The position numbers were made by a program, and so were the translations under genes. A stretch of DNA of 19,013 nt, taken from contig DASSLY010000022.1 in assembly GCA_035689185.1 (NCBI GenBank), positions 1 to 19,013 on the forward strand. Reading direction: 5' to 3'. The DNA comes from DASSLY01 sp035689185 (GTDB lineage: Bacteria; Actinomycetota; Actinomycetes; Actinomycetales; Dermatophilaceae). Under the pieces are notes generated by a model that worked only from the letters and a program-made list of their open reading frames with translations, was not told the DNA's origin and did no database searches. Shown here in pieces: positions 1 to 7,098 of this stretch. Position 1 is the first letter of the stretch. Each line of letters starts with the position of its first letter.

Positions 1-87
1 GTCGTTGGTCAGGTCGTAGCGGGCCGCGACGCCGTCGAACATCGCCGCGACCTCATCCGGCCGCTTGTCCAGGCTCGCTCGGGTCAC
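1..87 (-). CDS. menG: Demethylmenaquinone methyltransferase (MenG/UbiE), N-terminal part only
   Basis: Only the first 29 codons are present; the gene runs off the left edge. The fragment has the amino-terminal signature of the MenG/UbiE family: a Lys-Arg-Pro segment (residues 8-10), then VAAMFDGVAARYDLTND, the stretch leading into the SAM-binding Rossmann fold. In the family this enzyme C-methylates demethylmenaquinone to menaquinone, the last step of the pathway. The start is GTG at 87; the ATG at 95 is in another frame and hits TGA after three codons. CAGGAT lies 6 nt upstream and could serve as a Shine-Dalgarno (AGGA) or a -10 element. The gene is divergent from menF, 135 bp away, which supports the pathway call. 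The fragment is short, so identity rests on this motif plus context. Confidence 0.85.
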   Translation of the reverse strand, partial: MTRASLDKRPDEVAAMFDGVAARYDLTND

Positions 88-93
88 CGGACC

Positions 94-99
94 ATCCTG
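94..99 (-). promoter_or_regulatory. Possible -10 element or Shine-Dalgarno of menG
   Basis: CAGGAT on the minus strand ends 6 nt before the menG GTG. It fits NANNNT at the spacing expected of a leaderless actinobacterial promoter, but the AGGA within it would serve equally as a ribosome binding site. The sequence cannot separate the two. Confidence 0.3.
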
Positions 100-210
100 A
101 CCGACCAGGCCCGGGGACGGTGCGCCCGCCCACGCACCCCCGGCGGTCCCGGCCACCGCGACGTGCGCCACGGCACACCGGGATCTCGCCGGCGCCCGCC
201 CGCGCCGACG

Positions 211-216
211 TAGGCT
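211..216 (+). promoter_or_regulatory. Candidate -10 hexamer TAGGCT, leaderless start of menF
   Basis: TAGGCT matches the actinobacterial -10 consensus TANNNT and is followed by exactly 6 nt and then the menF GTG. The intervening bases are a C run with no good Shine-Dalgarno. This spacing would put the transcription start on the initiation codon. No clear -35 hexamer is visible 17-18 nt upstream. Confidence 0.45.
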
Positions 217-222
217 CCCCCC

Positions 223-1533
223 GTGACGTTGGGCCCCGAGCGCTCCGCGAGCACGCGGCACCCGCCCGTGGCGCAGTCCGTGCCCGCGCTGGTGGCCCGC
301 ACCGTGGAGGTGGCGGACCCCGGGCCGCTGCTGGACCTGGTGCCAGGCCAGGAGCGCCCCGAGCTGGTCAGCGCGTGGGTGCGCCGGGGTCAGGGGCTGG
401 TCGGCTGGGGCCGCGCCGCCACCTACGCCGCGTCCGGGCCGGACCGGTTCAAGCGGGCTTCCCGCTGGTGGCGGGAGCTGGTGGAGCGGTCCGTGGTGCG
501 CAACGACGTGCGGCTGCCCGGGACCGGCCCGGTCGCCTTCGGGTCGTTCTCGTTCGCCGACGCCTCCCTCGCGGGATCGGCCCTGGTGGTCCCGGAGACC
601 GTCGTCGGCCACCGGGACGGGCGGTGGTGGGTCACGACGGTCGGCGTGGGCGATCACCTGCCTCCGCCGCCCCGGCTGGCTCGGGCGTCCCGGCCGGCGC
701 CGCCGCGGGAGGTGACCTTCGCCGACGGAGCGCTGACCGCCGCGGAGTGGGCCGGCGCGGTCGGCCGCGCGGTGCAGCGGATCACCGCGGGCGAGCTGGA
801 CAAGGTGGTCCTGGCCCGGGACCTGATGGCCGACGCCGAGCAGCCGGTCGACCCACGGTGGCTGCTCGGCGAGCTGGCCCGGGAGTACGACACCACCTGG
901 GTGTTCGCCGTGGACGGCCTGGTCGGCGCCACCCCGGAGATGCTGGTGCGGCTGGAGAAGGGGCTGGTCACCTCCCGGGTGCTCGCGGGCACGATCCGCC
1001 GCACCGGCCACGATGCGTCGGACCTGGCCCTGGCGGGCTCGCTGGCCCGCTCCTCCAAGGACCTGGAGGAGCACGAGTACGCGGTCCGCTCGGTGGCCGA
1101 GGCGCTGGCCCCGCACTGCCTGTCGATGTACGTGCCGGAGGCGCCGTTCGTGCTGCACCTGGCCAACGTCATGCACCTGGCCACGGACGTGGCCGGGGTG
1201 CTGCGCAACGGTTTCGGGTCGCTGCGGCTGGCCGCCGCGCTGCACCCGTCGGCGGCGGTGTGCGGCACCCCGACCGCCGTGGCGGCCGAGGCGATCGCCG
1301 GGCTGGAAGGGATGGACCGCGGCCGGTATGCCGGGCCGGTGGGCTGGATGGACGCCGGCGGCGACGGGGACTGGGGGATCGCCCTGCGCTGCGGGGCCTT
1401 CGACCCGGCCGACGCCCGGCGGCTGCGGCTGTTCGCCGGCTGCGGGATCGTGGCCGGCTCGGACCCGGCCGCCGAGCTGGCCGAGGCCGACGCCAAGCTG
1501 GTGCCGATGCGAGACGCGCTGAGCGCTGGCTGA
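223..1533 (+). CDS. menF: Isochorismate synthase (MenF/EntC family)
   Basis: The 436-residue protein belongs to the chorismate-binding enzyme family. It is expected to convert chorismate to isochorismate in the cytoplasm, the committed step of menaquinone synthesis. Visible features are ELDKVVLARDL at 191-201, with Lys194 at the position of the general base; GATPEMLV around 235-242, with Glu239 as candidate general acid; LAGTIRRTG at 254-262; the SSKDLEEHEYAVRSV helix; LHPSAAVCGTP; and a C-terminal GPVGWMDAGGDGDW...LFAGCGIVAGSDP block that closes the Mg/chorismate site. Length fits the family. The GTG start follows a TAGGCT hexamer by 6 nt. Siderophore or salicylate enzymes (EntC, DhbC, MbtI) are alternatives on sequence alone, but menG and menD close by favour menaquinone. 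It ends 3 bp from the convergent transporter gene. Confidence 0.92.
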   Translation: MTLGPERSASTRHPPVAQSVPALVARTVEVADPGPLLDLVPGQERPELVSAWVRRGQGLVGWGRAATYAASGPDRFKRASRWWRELVERSVVRNDVRLPGTGPVAFGSFSFADASLAGSALVVPETVVGHRDGRWWVTTVGVGDHLPPPPRLARASRPAPPREVTFADGALTAAEWAGAVGRAVQRITAGELDKVVLARDLMADAEQPVDPRWLLGELAREYDTTWVFAVDGLVGATPEMLVRLEKGLVTSRVLAGTIRRTGHDASDLALAGSLARSSKDLEEHEYAVRSVAEALAPHCLSMYVPEAPFVLHLANVMHLATDVAGVLRNGFGSLRLAAALHPSAAVCGTPTAVAAEAIAGLEGMDRGRYAGPVGWMDAGGDGDWGIALRCGAFDPADARRLRLFAGCGIVAGSDPAAELAEADAKLVPMRDALSAG

Positions 1534-1543
1534 GGGTCAGCGC
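1516..1543. terminator. Weak inverted repeat at the menF/MFS convergent ends
   Basis: GCGCTGA at 1516-1522 is perfectly repeated in inverse as TCAGCGC at 1537-1543, with a 14-nt loop, spanning both stop codons. There is no T-tract on either side. A 7-bp stem can arise by chance in DNA this GC-rich, so a bidirectional terminator role is only a possibility. Confidence 0.2.
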
Positions 1544-2721
1544 AGCAGGGTGGTGTCCGGCTCCACCAGCGGGTGCGCACCCGCCGAGCGCGGCGCAACC
1601 GCCCCGGCCAGCACGACGATGAGCCCGCCGAACACGGCGACCAGCAGCAGCGCCCGATCCAGCCCGACCCGGTCGGCCGCCAGCCCCAGCGTCGGCGAGC
1701 CGAGCAGGAAGCCGCCGTAGCCGATCGAGGACACCACCCCGATCGCGCGCTGGCCGCGGCCCGGCACCTCCCCGGCCGCGGACATGGTGGCCGGGAACAC
1801 CGTGGCCAGGCCCAGCCCCCACAGCAGGCCGCCCAGCAGCGCCGCATACAGGTTCGGGACCAGGCAGAGCAGCAGCAATCCCCCGGCGGCGCAGGCGCCG
1901 CTGACGCGCAGGACGGCGACCCGGCCCCACCGCTCGATCGCGGGCCCGCCGACCAGCCGGCCGGCGAGCATGGTCAGGTTGAACGCGGCGAAGGCCAGCG
2001 CACCGACCGCCTCCGGCGCGGCCCGGTCGTCAACCAGCAGCAGGGCCAGCCAGTCGTTGGCCGCGCCCTCGCCGATGGCGGTGGACAGGCAGATGACGCC
2101 GATGACCAGCTCCAGGCCGGTCACCCCGCCGCGGGTGGCCCCGGGCTCGGCCGCATGCTTCCCCGCGGCTGCATCAGGCACGAACCGGGTCAGCGTCCAG
2201 CCGAGAGTGGCCAGGCACAGGGCACCCGCGACCGGCAGCTGCACCCGCAACGGCACGCCAGCCCGGGCGGTCAGCACCCCGGCGAGGGCGCCCAGCAGGG
2301 TGCCGGCGGAGTATGCCGCGTGCAGCCTCGGCATGAGCGAGCGGCCGCGCAGCCGCTCGACACCGTGGCCCTGGACGTTCATCCCGACATCCCAGACGCC
2401 GATGCCGGCACCGCAGAGGAACAGCAGCGGCGCCAGCTCCACCGGCGAGCGGGCGAACGCCAGCGCCGACCAGGCGACGCAGGCCAGCACCCCGGCCACG
2501 AGCACGGTGCGCCGGCTGCCCCACCGCTCGACCAAGCGCCCGGTCCACGGCATGGTCACCACCGACCCGACCCCGCCCCAGACCAGGGCCAGGCCGAGCT
2601 GGCCGGGGGTGGCGCCCACCTGGTCGCGCAGCGTCGGCATCCGGGCGAAGGCCTGGGCGCTGAGGATGCCGCTCATCGCGAACGTCGTCGCGACGGCCGG
2701 GATGGAGCCACGGGTTGCCAT
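1537..2721 (-). CDS. MFS permease, 12-helix (YbjJ/FucP-like)
   Basis: The 394-residue hydrophobic protein has about twelve predicted membrane segments in two halves. A hydrophilic linker near residues 185-200 separates them. Between helices 2 and 3 is the MFS loop motif, seen as TGRLVERWGSRRTVL (about 60-74). A GVWDVGMNVQG segment (about 107-117) followed by GRSLMPRLHAAYSAGTLLGA resembles the YbjJ-type subfamily, usually of unknown substrate. The ATG at 2721 has AAGGA upstream. The gene is divergent from the acetyltransferase and converges on menF. The substrate cannot be told from sequence; an efflux role beside an Eis-like enzyme is conceivable but unsupported. It is unlikely to take part in menaquinone synthesis. 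Confidence 0.85.
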   Translation of the reverse strand: MATRGSIPAVATTFAMSGILSAQAFARMPTLRDQVGATPGQLGLALVWGGVGSVVTMPWTGRLVERWGSRRTVLVAGVLACVAWSALAFARSPVELAPLLFLCGAGIGVWDVGMNVQGHGVERLRGRSLMPRLHAAYSAGTLLGALAGVLTARAGVPLRVQLPVAGALCLATLGWTLTRFVPDAAAGKHAAEPGATRGGVTGLELVIGVICLSTAIGEGAANDWLALLLVDDRAAPEAVGALAFAAFNLTMLAGRLVGGPAIERWGRVAVLRVSGACAAGGLLLLCLVPNLYAALLGGLLWGLGLATVFPATMSAAGEVPGRGQRAIGVVSSIGYGGFLLGSPTLGLAADRVGLDRALLLVAVFGGLIVVLAGAVAPRSAGAHPLVEPDTTLLR

Positions 2722-2792
2722 CAGGTGCGAATCCTTACAGACGCCGGGATAACCGGTTGCGCGAGTCCTGGCGGCCGATGAGGCTGCCGGCC
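2722..2792. promoter_or_regulatory. Divergent promoter region between MFS and acetyltransferase genes
   Basis: The 71 bp between the two chosen starts must hold both promoters if each gene is independently expressed. On the minus strand AAGGA lies about 10 nt before the MFS ATG. On the plus strand GAGG lies 9 nt before the ATG at 2793. I see no clear -35/-10 pair and no convincing operator palindrome. Confidence 0.4.
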
Positions 2793-4061
2793 ATGCCGGT
2801 CCGCATCGTGCCCCTCACCTCCGCCGACGCCGCCACGGTGATCCGTGTCGACGAAGCCGCGTTCTTCCAGGACTCCAGCGAGTACGACCCCACCGAGTTC
2901 CTTCGCCACTGGGACTGGGACCGCGCCTTCGCGGCGCTGCCCGAGCAGGCGGCCCGCACCGAGGAGGCGGTCGGCGTGTACACCTCCTACGACATGACCG
3001 TCACCGCCCCCGGTCCTGGCTGCGGGTTGCGGGTGCTGCCGATGGAGGGGCTGTCCTGGGTCGGCGTCCACCCGGACCACCGGCGCCGCGGCGTGCTGCG
3101 CTCGATGATGCGCCACCACCTGGACTGGATGCACGACCGCGGCATCGCGCTGGGGGGCCTGCACGCGGCGGAGGTCGGCATCTACGGCCGGTTCGGCTAC
3201 GGCACGTCCTCGCTGTACGTCTGGCTCAAGCTGGGCCGCGGCGACACCCTCACGGCACCGGCGCTGGACGAGGCGGCCGCCCAGGTGCGGACGCGGTACC
3301 AGCCGCTGGACAGCGACGAGAGCCGCACCCTCATCCACCGGCTGCACACGGGGGCTGCAGCGGGCGAGCTCGGCATGGTGACCCGCACCGAGGGCATGGC
3401 TCGCCACTGGCTGCGGGACATCCCCTCGATGCGGCGCGGACGCGAGCCGGACCAGGTGATGTTCGCCGAGGTGGACGGCCGGCCGACCGGCTACGCCATC
3501 TTCAGCCGCAAGCACCAGTGGGAGCACGCCCGCCCCAAGGGCGAGGTGAACGTGAACGAGCTGGTCGCCACCGACCCGGCATCCCAGCTCGCCCTGGCCC
3601 GCCGGATGCTCGATTTCGATTTGACCACGTCGGTGGAGTTCGCCAACCGGCGGCTGGACGACCCGTTGGTGTGGTGGACCGGCGGGCCTCGCCAGGTCGA
3701 CATCCGGGTGCACGACGGGCTCTGGCTGCGGCTGGTGGACCTGCCGGCCGCGCTCACCGCCCGCGGCTACGCGGCGGCCTGCGACGTGGTGCTCGAGGTC
3801 GTCGACGACGCCTGCCCGTGGAACGCCGGCAGCTGGCGCCTCGCGGTCGGGGCCGACGGCCTGGCCAGCTGCGCGCGCGTGGACGCGCCGGCGCAGCTGC
3901 GGCTGCCGGTGCAGGCGCTCGCCGAGGCCTACCTCGGCTCGCGCAGCCTGGTCTCGATCGCCCAGACGGGGTCGGTCGAGGTGGTGGACGGCACCGCCCT
4001 GTATGCCGTGTCGCGCGCCTTCCGCGCGGACACCGAGCCCATCTCCGCGCTGATGTTCTAG
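2793..4061 (+). CDS. Eis-like GNAT N-acetyltransferase
   Basis: The 422-residue protein has the three-part layout of the Eis family: an N-terminal GNAT domain, a second GNAT-like domain and an SCP2-like C-terminal domain. The acetyl-CoA site is seen as VGVHPDHRRRGVLRSM (90-105). IYGRFGYG (130-137) carries the tyrosine (131) matching the family's catalytic Tyr. The protein ends in Phe, as M. tuberculosis Eis does, where the terminal carboxylate takes part in catalysis. Eis enzymes acetylate amines of aminoglycosides, lysine side chains or polyamines; which applies here is unknown. ATG 2793 is chosen because GAGG lies 9 nt upstream. ATG 2778 and TTG 2715 are in frame, but the latter would overlap the divergent gene. 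Its TAG shares the CTAG tetramer with menD's stop. Confidence 0.85.
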   Translation: MPVRIVPLTSADAATVIRVDEAAFFQDSSEYDPTEFLRHWDWDRAFAALPEQAARTEEAVGVYTSYDMTVTAPGPGCGLRVLPMEGLSWVGVHPDHRRRGVLRSMMRHHLDWMHDRGIALGGLHAAEVGIYGRFGYGTSSLYVWLKLGRGDTLTAPALDEAAAQVRTRYQPLDSDESRTLIHRLHTGAAAGELGMVTRTEGMARHWLRDIPSMRRGREPDQVMFAEVDGRPTGYAIFSRKHQWEHARPKGEVNVNELVATDPASQLALARRMLDFDLTTSVEFANRRLDDPLVWWTGGPRQVDIRVHDGLWLRLVDLPAALTARGYAAACDVVLEVVDDACPWNAGSWRLAVGADGLASCARVDAPAQLRLPVQALAEAYLGSRSLVSIAQTGSVEVVDGTALYAVSRAFRADTEPISALMF

Positions 4062-5740
4062 CCCGCCGCTGCCGCTGCCGCCGCGACCGCCCGAAGCCGG
4101 GTCCGCAGGTCTCGATGGGCCGCCCGGTCGACCCGCACCTCCACGATCGTGACCCCACAAGGCCGCTGACTCACGGCGCGAGCGAGATCGCTTGCGCTGA
4201 CGGCGATCTCGTGCCTGACACCGAACGCGCGGCAGATGTCGCCGATCGACGCCCCGGTCGGGGTGCCGAAGATGCGCTCGAAGTCGGCGGCGCGTTCCGG
4301 CTCCCCGGGCTCCAGGGTGGTGAAGATGCCGCCGCCGTCGTCGTTGACCACGACGACGGTCAGGTCGGGGCGAGGCTCCCCGGGGCCGATGAGCAGCCCG
4401 TTGGTGTCGTGCAGGAAGGTGAGGTCGCCGACCAGCGCGTAGGTGTCGGCGCGGGTCAACGCGATGCCCGCGGCGGTGGACAGGCAGCCGTCGATGCCGG
4501 CCAGCCCACGGTTGGCGACCACGGTGAGCCCGGACGGCAGGTGTGCCGGGACCAGCGCCAGCTCCACGTCGCGGGCGGGGTTGGACGATCCGACGAACAG
4601 GGTCGCGCCGGGGGGCATCCGGGTCAGCAGTTGGTGGGCCACCGCCGGACCGGACGGCCAGGACAAGGCGATCTCGGGCGAGACGGCGGCGGTGACCCGG
4701 TCCCCCGCCGCGGACCAGGCACCGGACCAGGCCGGGTCCCCCGGGACATGGCCGGTCGCCTGGATCGCGGCCCACGGGTGCACCGCGGCCGCCAGCCCGG
4801 TCGGGTCAGTCCAGGTCGACATGGCGCTCACCACCTCGACTCGAACCTGCTTTCGCCGCAACAGCGCCCATGCGGCACGAGACAGCGTCGGGCGGCCCGC
4901 GACGACGACCCGGTCGGGTAGCTGCCGGTCCAGCCAGCCGGCGGCGGTGAGCAGCAACGACCCGTGGCCGAGGACGCCTGCCCGGTCACCGGCGCCGAAC
5001 GGCTCGGCAACCAGCGGCCAGCTCCGCCGCCGGGCCATCGCGACGACCTCGACGGCCCCGGCCGGGTCGGGCAGATCGCCAAGCAGGACAACGGTTCTCG
5101 CCACATCGCCTAGCGGCTCAGCGGAGCCCGCGGGCGGGACCACGCTCACCCAAGGCCGTTGCTCTGGCCGTCCCCCCGGCAGCGGCTGCGGCGCCCCCAG
5201 CTCCGGGACCAGCGGCTCGCGGAGGGCAACGTTGACATGGACCGGGCCGGGGTCGCCGCCCGGCGCGCCGACCGCCGCGGCAACGGCTCGCCCGACCGCG
5301 GAGCGCCACGAGGCGTGGCCGGCCGAGGCCGTGAGCCGCGCAGTGAGCCGGGGCGCGTCGCCGAACAGGTGGTCCTGCCGGGTCGTCTGGTTGGCCCCGG
5401 TGCCCTGCAGCTCGGCCGGCCGGTCGGCCGACAGCACCAGCAGCGGGACCCCCGCATGAGCGGCCTCCAGCAGCGCCGGGTGCAGGTTCGCGACAGCCGT
5501 GCCGGAGGTCGTGACGACCGGGACGACCCGCCGGGTCAGCTTCGCCATCCCGAGCGCCAGGAACCCGGCCGCCCGCTCGTCGACCCGGACGTGCAGCCGC
5601 AGCCGGCCCTCCCGGTCGGCCCGCTGCAGCGCATAGGCCAGCGGAGCGGAGCGGGACCCCGGGCACAGCACCGCCTCCCGGACCCCGTGCCGGCACAGCT
5701 CGTCGACGACGACACCGGCCAGCGTCGTCGCGGAGTCCAC
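4058..5740 (-). CDS. menD: SEPHCHC synthase (MenD)
   Basis: The 560-residue ThDP-dependent enzyme joins 2-oxoglutarate-derived succinic semialdehyde to isochorismate, giving SEPHCHC, the step directly after MenF. Evidence includes VLCPGSRSAPLAYAL (24-38); VDERAAGFLALG with Glu55 as the ThDP-activating glutamate, the same number as in E. coli MenD; TTSGTAVANLHPALLEA; and the QGTGANQTTRQDHLFG region. The C-terminal half has the ThDP/Mg motif GDLTFLHDTNGLL and later VVVNDDGGGIF. Length matches the family (E. coli about 556). The GTG start lies 7 nt after the oxidoreductase relic's stop, with no promoter-like hexamer, so it is probably co-transcribed from upstream. Its TAG overlaps the stop of the convergent acetyltransferase gene. 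Confidence 0.97.
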   Translation of the reverse strand: MDSATTLAGVVVDELCRHGVREAVLCPGSRSAPLAYALQRADREGRLRLHVRVDERAAGFLALGMAKLTRRVVPVVTTSGTAVANLHPALLEAAHAGVPLLVLSADRPAELQGTGANQTTRQDHLFGDAPRLTARLTASAGHASWRSAVGRAVAAAVGAPGGDPGPVHVNVALREPLVPELGAPQPLPGGRPEQRPWVSVVPPAGSAEPLGDVARTVVLLGDLPDPAGAVEVVAMARRRSWPLVAEPFGAGDRAGVLGHGSLLLTAAGWLDRQLPDRVVVAGRPTLSRAAWALLRRKQVRVEVVSAMSTWTDPTGLAAAVHPWAAIQATGHVPGDPAWSGAWSAAGDRVTAAVSPEIALSWPSGPAVAHQLLTRMPPGATLFVGSSNPARDVELALVPAHLPSGLTVVANRGLAGIDGCLSTAAGIALTRADTYALVGDLTFLHDTNGLLIGPGEPRPDLTVVVVNDDGGGIFTTLEPGEPERAADFERIFGTPTGASIGDICRAFGVRHEIAVSASDLARAVSQRPCGVTIVEVRVDRAAHRDLRTRLRAVAAAAAAAG

Positions 5741-5747
5741 TGGCGGC

Positions 5748-5975
5748 TCAGCGACCGGCCGGCACGATCGGCTGGAGCTGGGACACCAGCGCGGGCAACA
5801 GCTCCAGCGCCTCGGGCGCGTCCACGCCCGGCATGTTGACGATGGCCTGGTCCATCACCCACAGGCTGGCCACGCCGGCGTCCTCGGCGGTGCGGGCGAC
5901 GCGTGCCAGGAGCGGGCCGATCTCACGCGGTCCCGCGGCGAAGGTGAAGCTCGGCACCTGCAGACCTCGTCGCAT
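5748..5975 (-). pseudogene. Relic of an F420-dependent LLM oxidoreductase (Rv1855c-like), internally deleted
   Basis: This 75-codon open frame begins exactly like Rv1855c-type luciferase-like (LLM) oxidoreductases (MRRGLQVPSFTFAAGP, then ARVARTAEDAGVASLWVMD). After about residue 43 it passes straight into what resembles the carboxyl end of the same family (AIVNMPGV, then PEALELLPALVSQL). About 200 or more central residues of the TIM barrel, including flavin-binding strands, are absent. I infer an in-frame internal deletion of a roughly 280-300-residue gene. The ATG at 5975 has AGGATGAGG just upstream. The frame is also open upstream to an ATG at 6104, 7 nt after the previous gene's stop, which would give 118 residues. 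It may be translated, but a working oxidoreductase is very unlikely. Alternatively it is a small protein of new function. Confidence 0.65.
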
Positions 5976-6111
5976 GGCCTCATCCTGCCCGGGCGGGCGG
6001 CCGGTCCTGGGGCGGGGTCCGGCCCGCGCCCGCCGTGAGCCGGCCGGCCGCGCCAGTCCGTCGACGTTCCGCGAGCCGACCACGCGGACCCGGCCGGCCG
6101 GCATACCGGCC

Positions 6112-6996
6112 TCAGCCGCGGTAGCGCCGCATGCCTGCCACCACCAGGTCCATCGCGGCCGGGGTCGCCGGGTCGAGGTTGAGGATGACCTCGTCGACTC
6201 CCTCCTCGGCCCAGGCGTGCAGCCCGTCGGCGACCGCTTGCGGGGTGCCCGCGAGGGCGGCGACCCCCTCCGCCGGCTCCGGCGGGGTCAGCCGGACCAG
6301 CACGCCGGCGGTGCGTCGCAGCGTCGCCGGGTCGCGGCCGGCCGCCGCGCAGGCCCGGTCCAGGTCCGTGGAGACCCGCCGCCAGCGCTGGTCCGGTCGG
6401 CCGAACCAGGCCAGGTTCCAGGCGTCGGCGTACCGCGCGGTCAGGTCCAGCATCCGCGGGCCCTTGGCGGCGATGAGGATCTCCGGCGCCTGCCGCCCAT
6501 CGCGTAACCGGACCGGCGCGTCGGCCACCCGGTGGTGTCGGCCCTCGACGGTGGCCCGGCCCTGCCGCAGCATCCCGGCGAGGATCTTGGCGGCCTCCTC
6601 GAACCCGTCGACCCGCCCGGCGAACGGCAGGCCGAAGGCGTCGTACTCGGGCCGGTGCCAACCGGACCCGATGCCGAGGACCAGCCGCCCGCCGCTGACC
6701 TCCTGGAACGTGTCCGCCATCCGGGCCAGGACGCCGGCGTTGCGGAAGCTGGTGCACAGCACGAGCGCGCCGAGCCGGACCCGCTCGGTGGCCTCTGCCA
6801 GCGCGGTCAGCAGCGTCCACGCCTCCCACGGCGACTCCTGCGCGTCGTGGGTGCCCTCGGCCAGCAGGTGGTCGTAGACCCACACCGAGTCCAGACCCCC
6901 GGCCTCGGCGCGTAGCACGAGCGCGCGGATGCCCTGGTAGTCGTGCGGCACCTCCGGGGCGAGGCCGCCCATCGGCACGATGACCCCGGTCAACAC
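6112..6996 (-). CDS. LLM-class F420-dependent oxidoreductase (luciferase-like)
   Basis: The 294-residue TIM-barrel protein is of the bacterial luciferase-like family. Actinobacterial members typically use coenzyme F420 for hydride transfer to diverse substrates. Visible blocks are LDSVWVYDHLL (about 36-46); ALAEATERVRLGALV; RMADTFQEVSGGRLVLGIGSGWHRPEYDAFG (about 94-122), the hallmark of the family; PEILIAAKGPRMLDLTARYADAWN; and the C-terminal VDEVILNL. GTG 6996 is chosen because translation from there opens directly with the first barrel strand (TGVIVPMGG) and TAGGTT lies 7 nt upstream. An upstream in-frame start at 7047 would add 17 unrelated residues. The gene leads the LLM-relic-menD unit. 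The substrate is unknown, and proximity to menD does not prove a quinone role. Confidence 0.88.
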   Translation of the reverse strand: MLTGVIVPMGGLAPEVPHDYQGIRALVLRAEAGGLDSVWVYDHLLAEGTHDAQESPWEAWTLLTALAEATERVRLGALVLCTSFRNAGVLARMADTFQEVSGGRLVLGIGSGWHRPEYDAFGLPFAGRVDGFEEAAKILAGMLRQGRATVEGRHHRVADAPVRLRDGRQAPEILIAAKGPRMLDLTARYADAWNLAWFGRPDQRWRRVSTDLDRACAAAGRDPATLRRTAGVLVRLTPPEPAEGVAALAGTPQAVADGLHAWAEEGVDEVILNLDPATPAAMDLVVAGMRRYRG

Positions 6997-7003
6997 ATCG
7001 CCG

Positions 7004-7009
7004 AACCTA
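7004..7009 (-). promoter_or_regulatory. Candidate -10 hexamer TAGGTT for the LLM oxidoreductase gene
   Basis: TAGGTT fits TANNNT and ends 7 nt before the GTG at 6996, so a leaderless transcript is possible. The internal AGG could alternatively be a weak ribosome binding site. Confidence 0.4.
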
Positions 7010-7011
7010 CG

Positions 7012-7026
7012 CCCCGGCCGCCGGGG
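7012..7026 (-). terminator. Possible hairpin downstream of the glycosidase gene
   Basis: CCCCGG at 7012-7017 and CCGGGG at 7021-7026 form a perfect 6-bp GC stem with a 3-nt loop, about 70 nt past the glycosidase stop. No U-tract follows. Such a stem is easy to find by chance in this composition, and it abuts the LLM promoter candidate. Confidence 0.2.
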
Positions 7027-7098
7027 GCCGCCGAGGGGCCCACCCACCCCCGTCGAGCCAGGACGGCTGCACGGCGCCCACCACGGCCCGGGCAGCGG

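Noticed and set aside
88..222. Operator or riboswitch in the menG/menF intergenic region
   Set aside because: The 135 bp are C/G-rich without a convincing long palindrome or known aptamer; only the start-proximal hexamers could be supported.
120..1622. Open frame of 500 codons on the plus strand covering menF
   Set aside because: Its product is Arg/Gly/Pro/Ala-rich low-complexity sequence without family motifs; it is an overlapping frame of menF caused by high GC content.
2721..4775. Open frame of 684 codons on the minus strand
   Set aside because: It lies antisense to the acetyltransferase and overlaps menD in another frame; composition is shadow-like and both overlapped genes have clear motifs.
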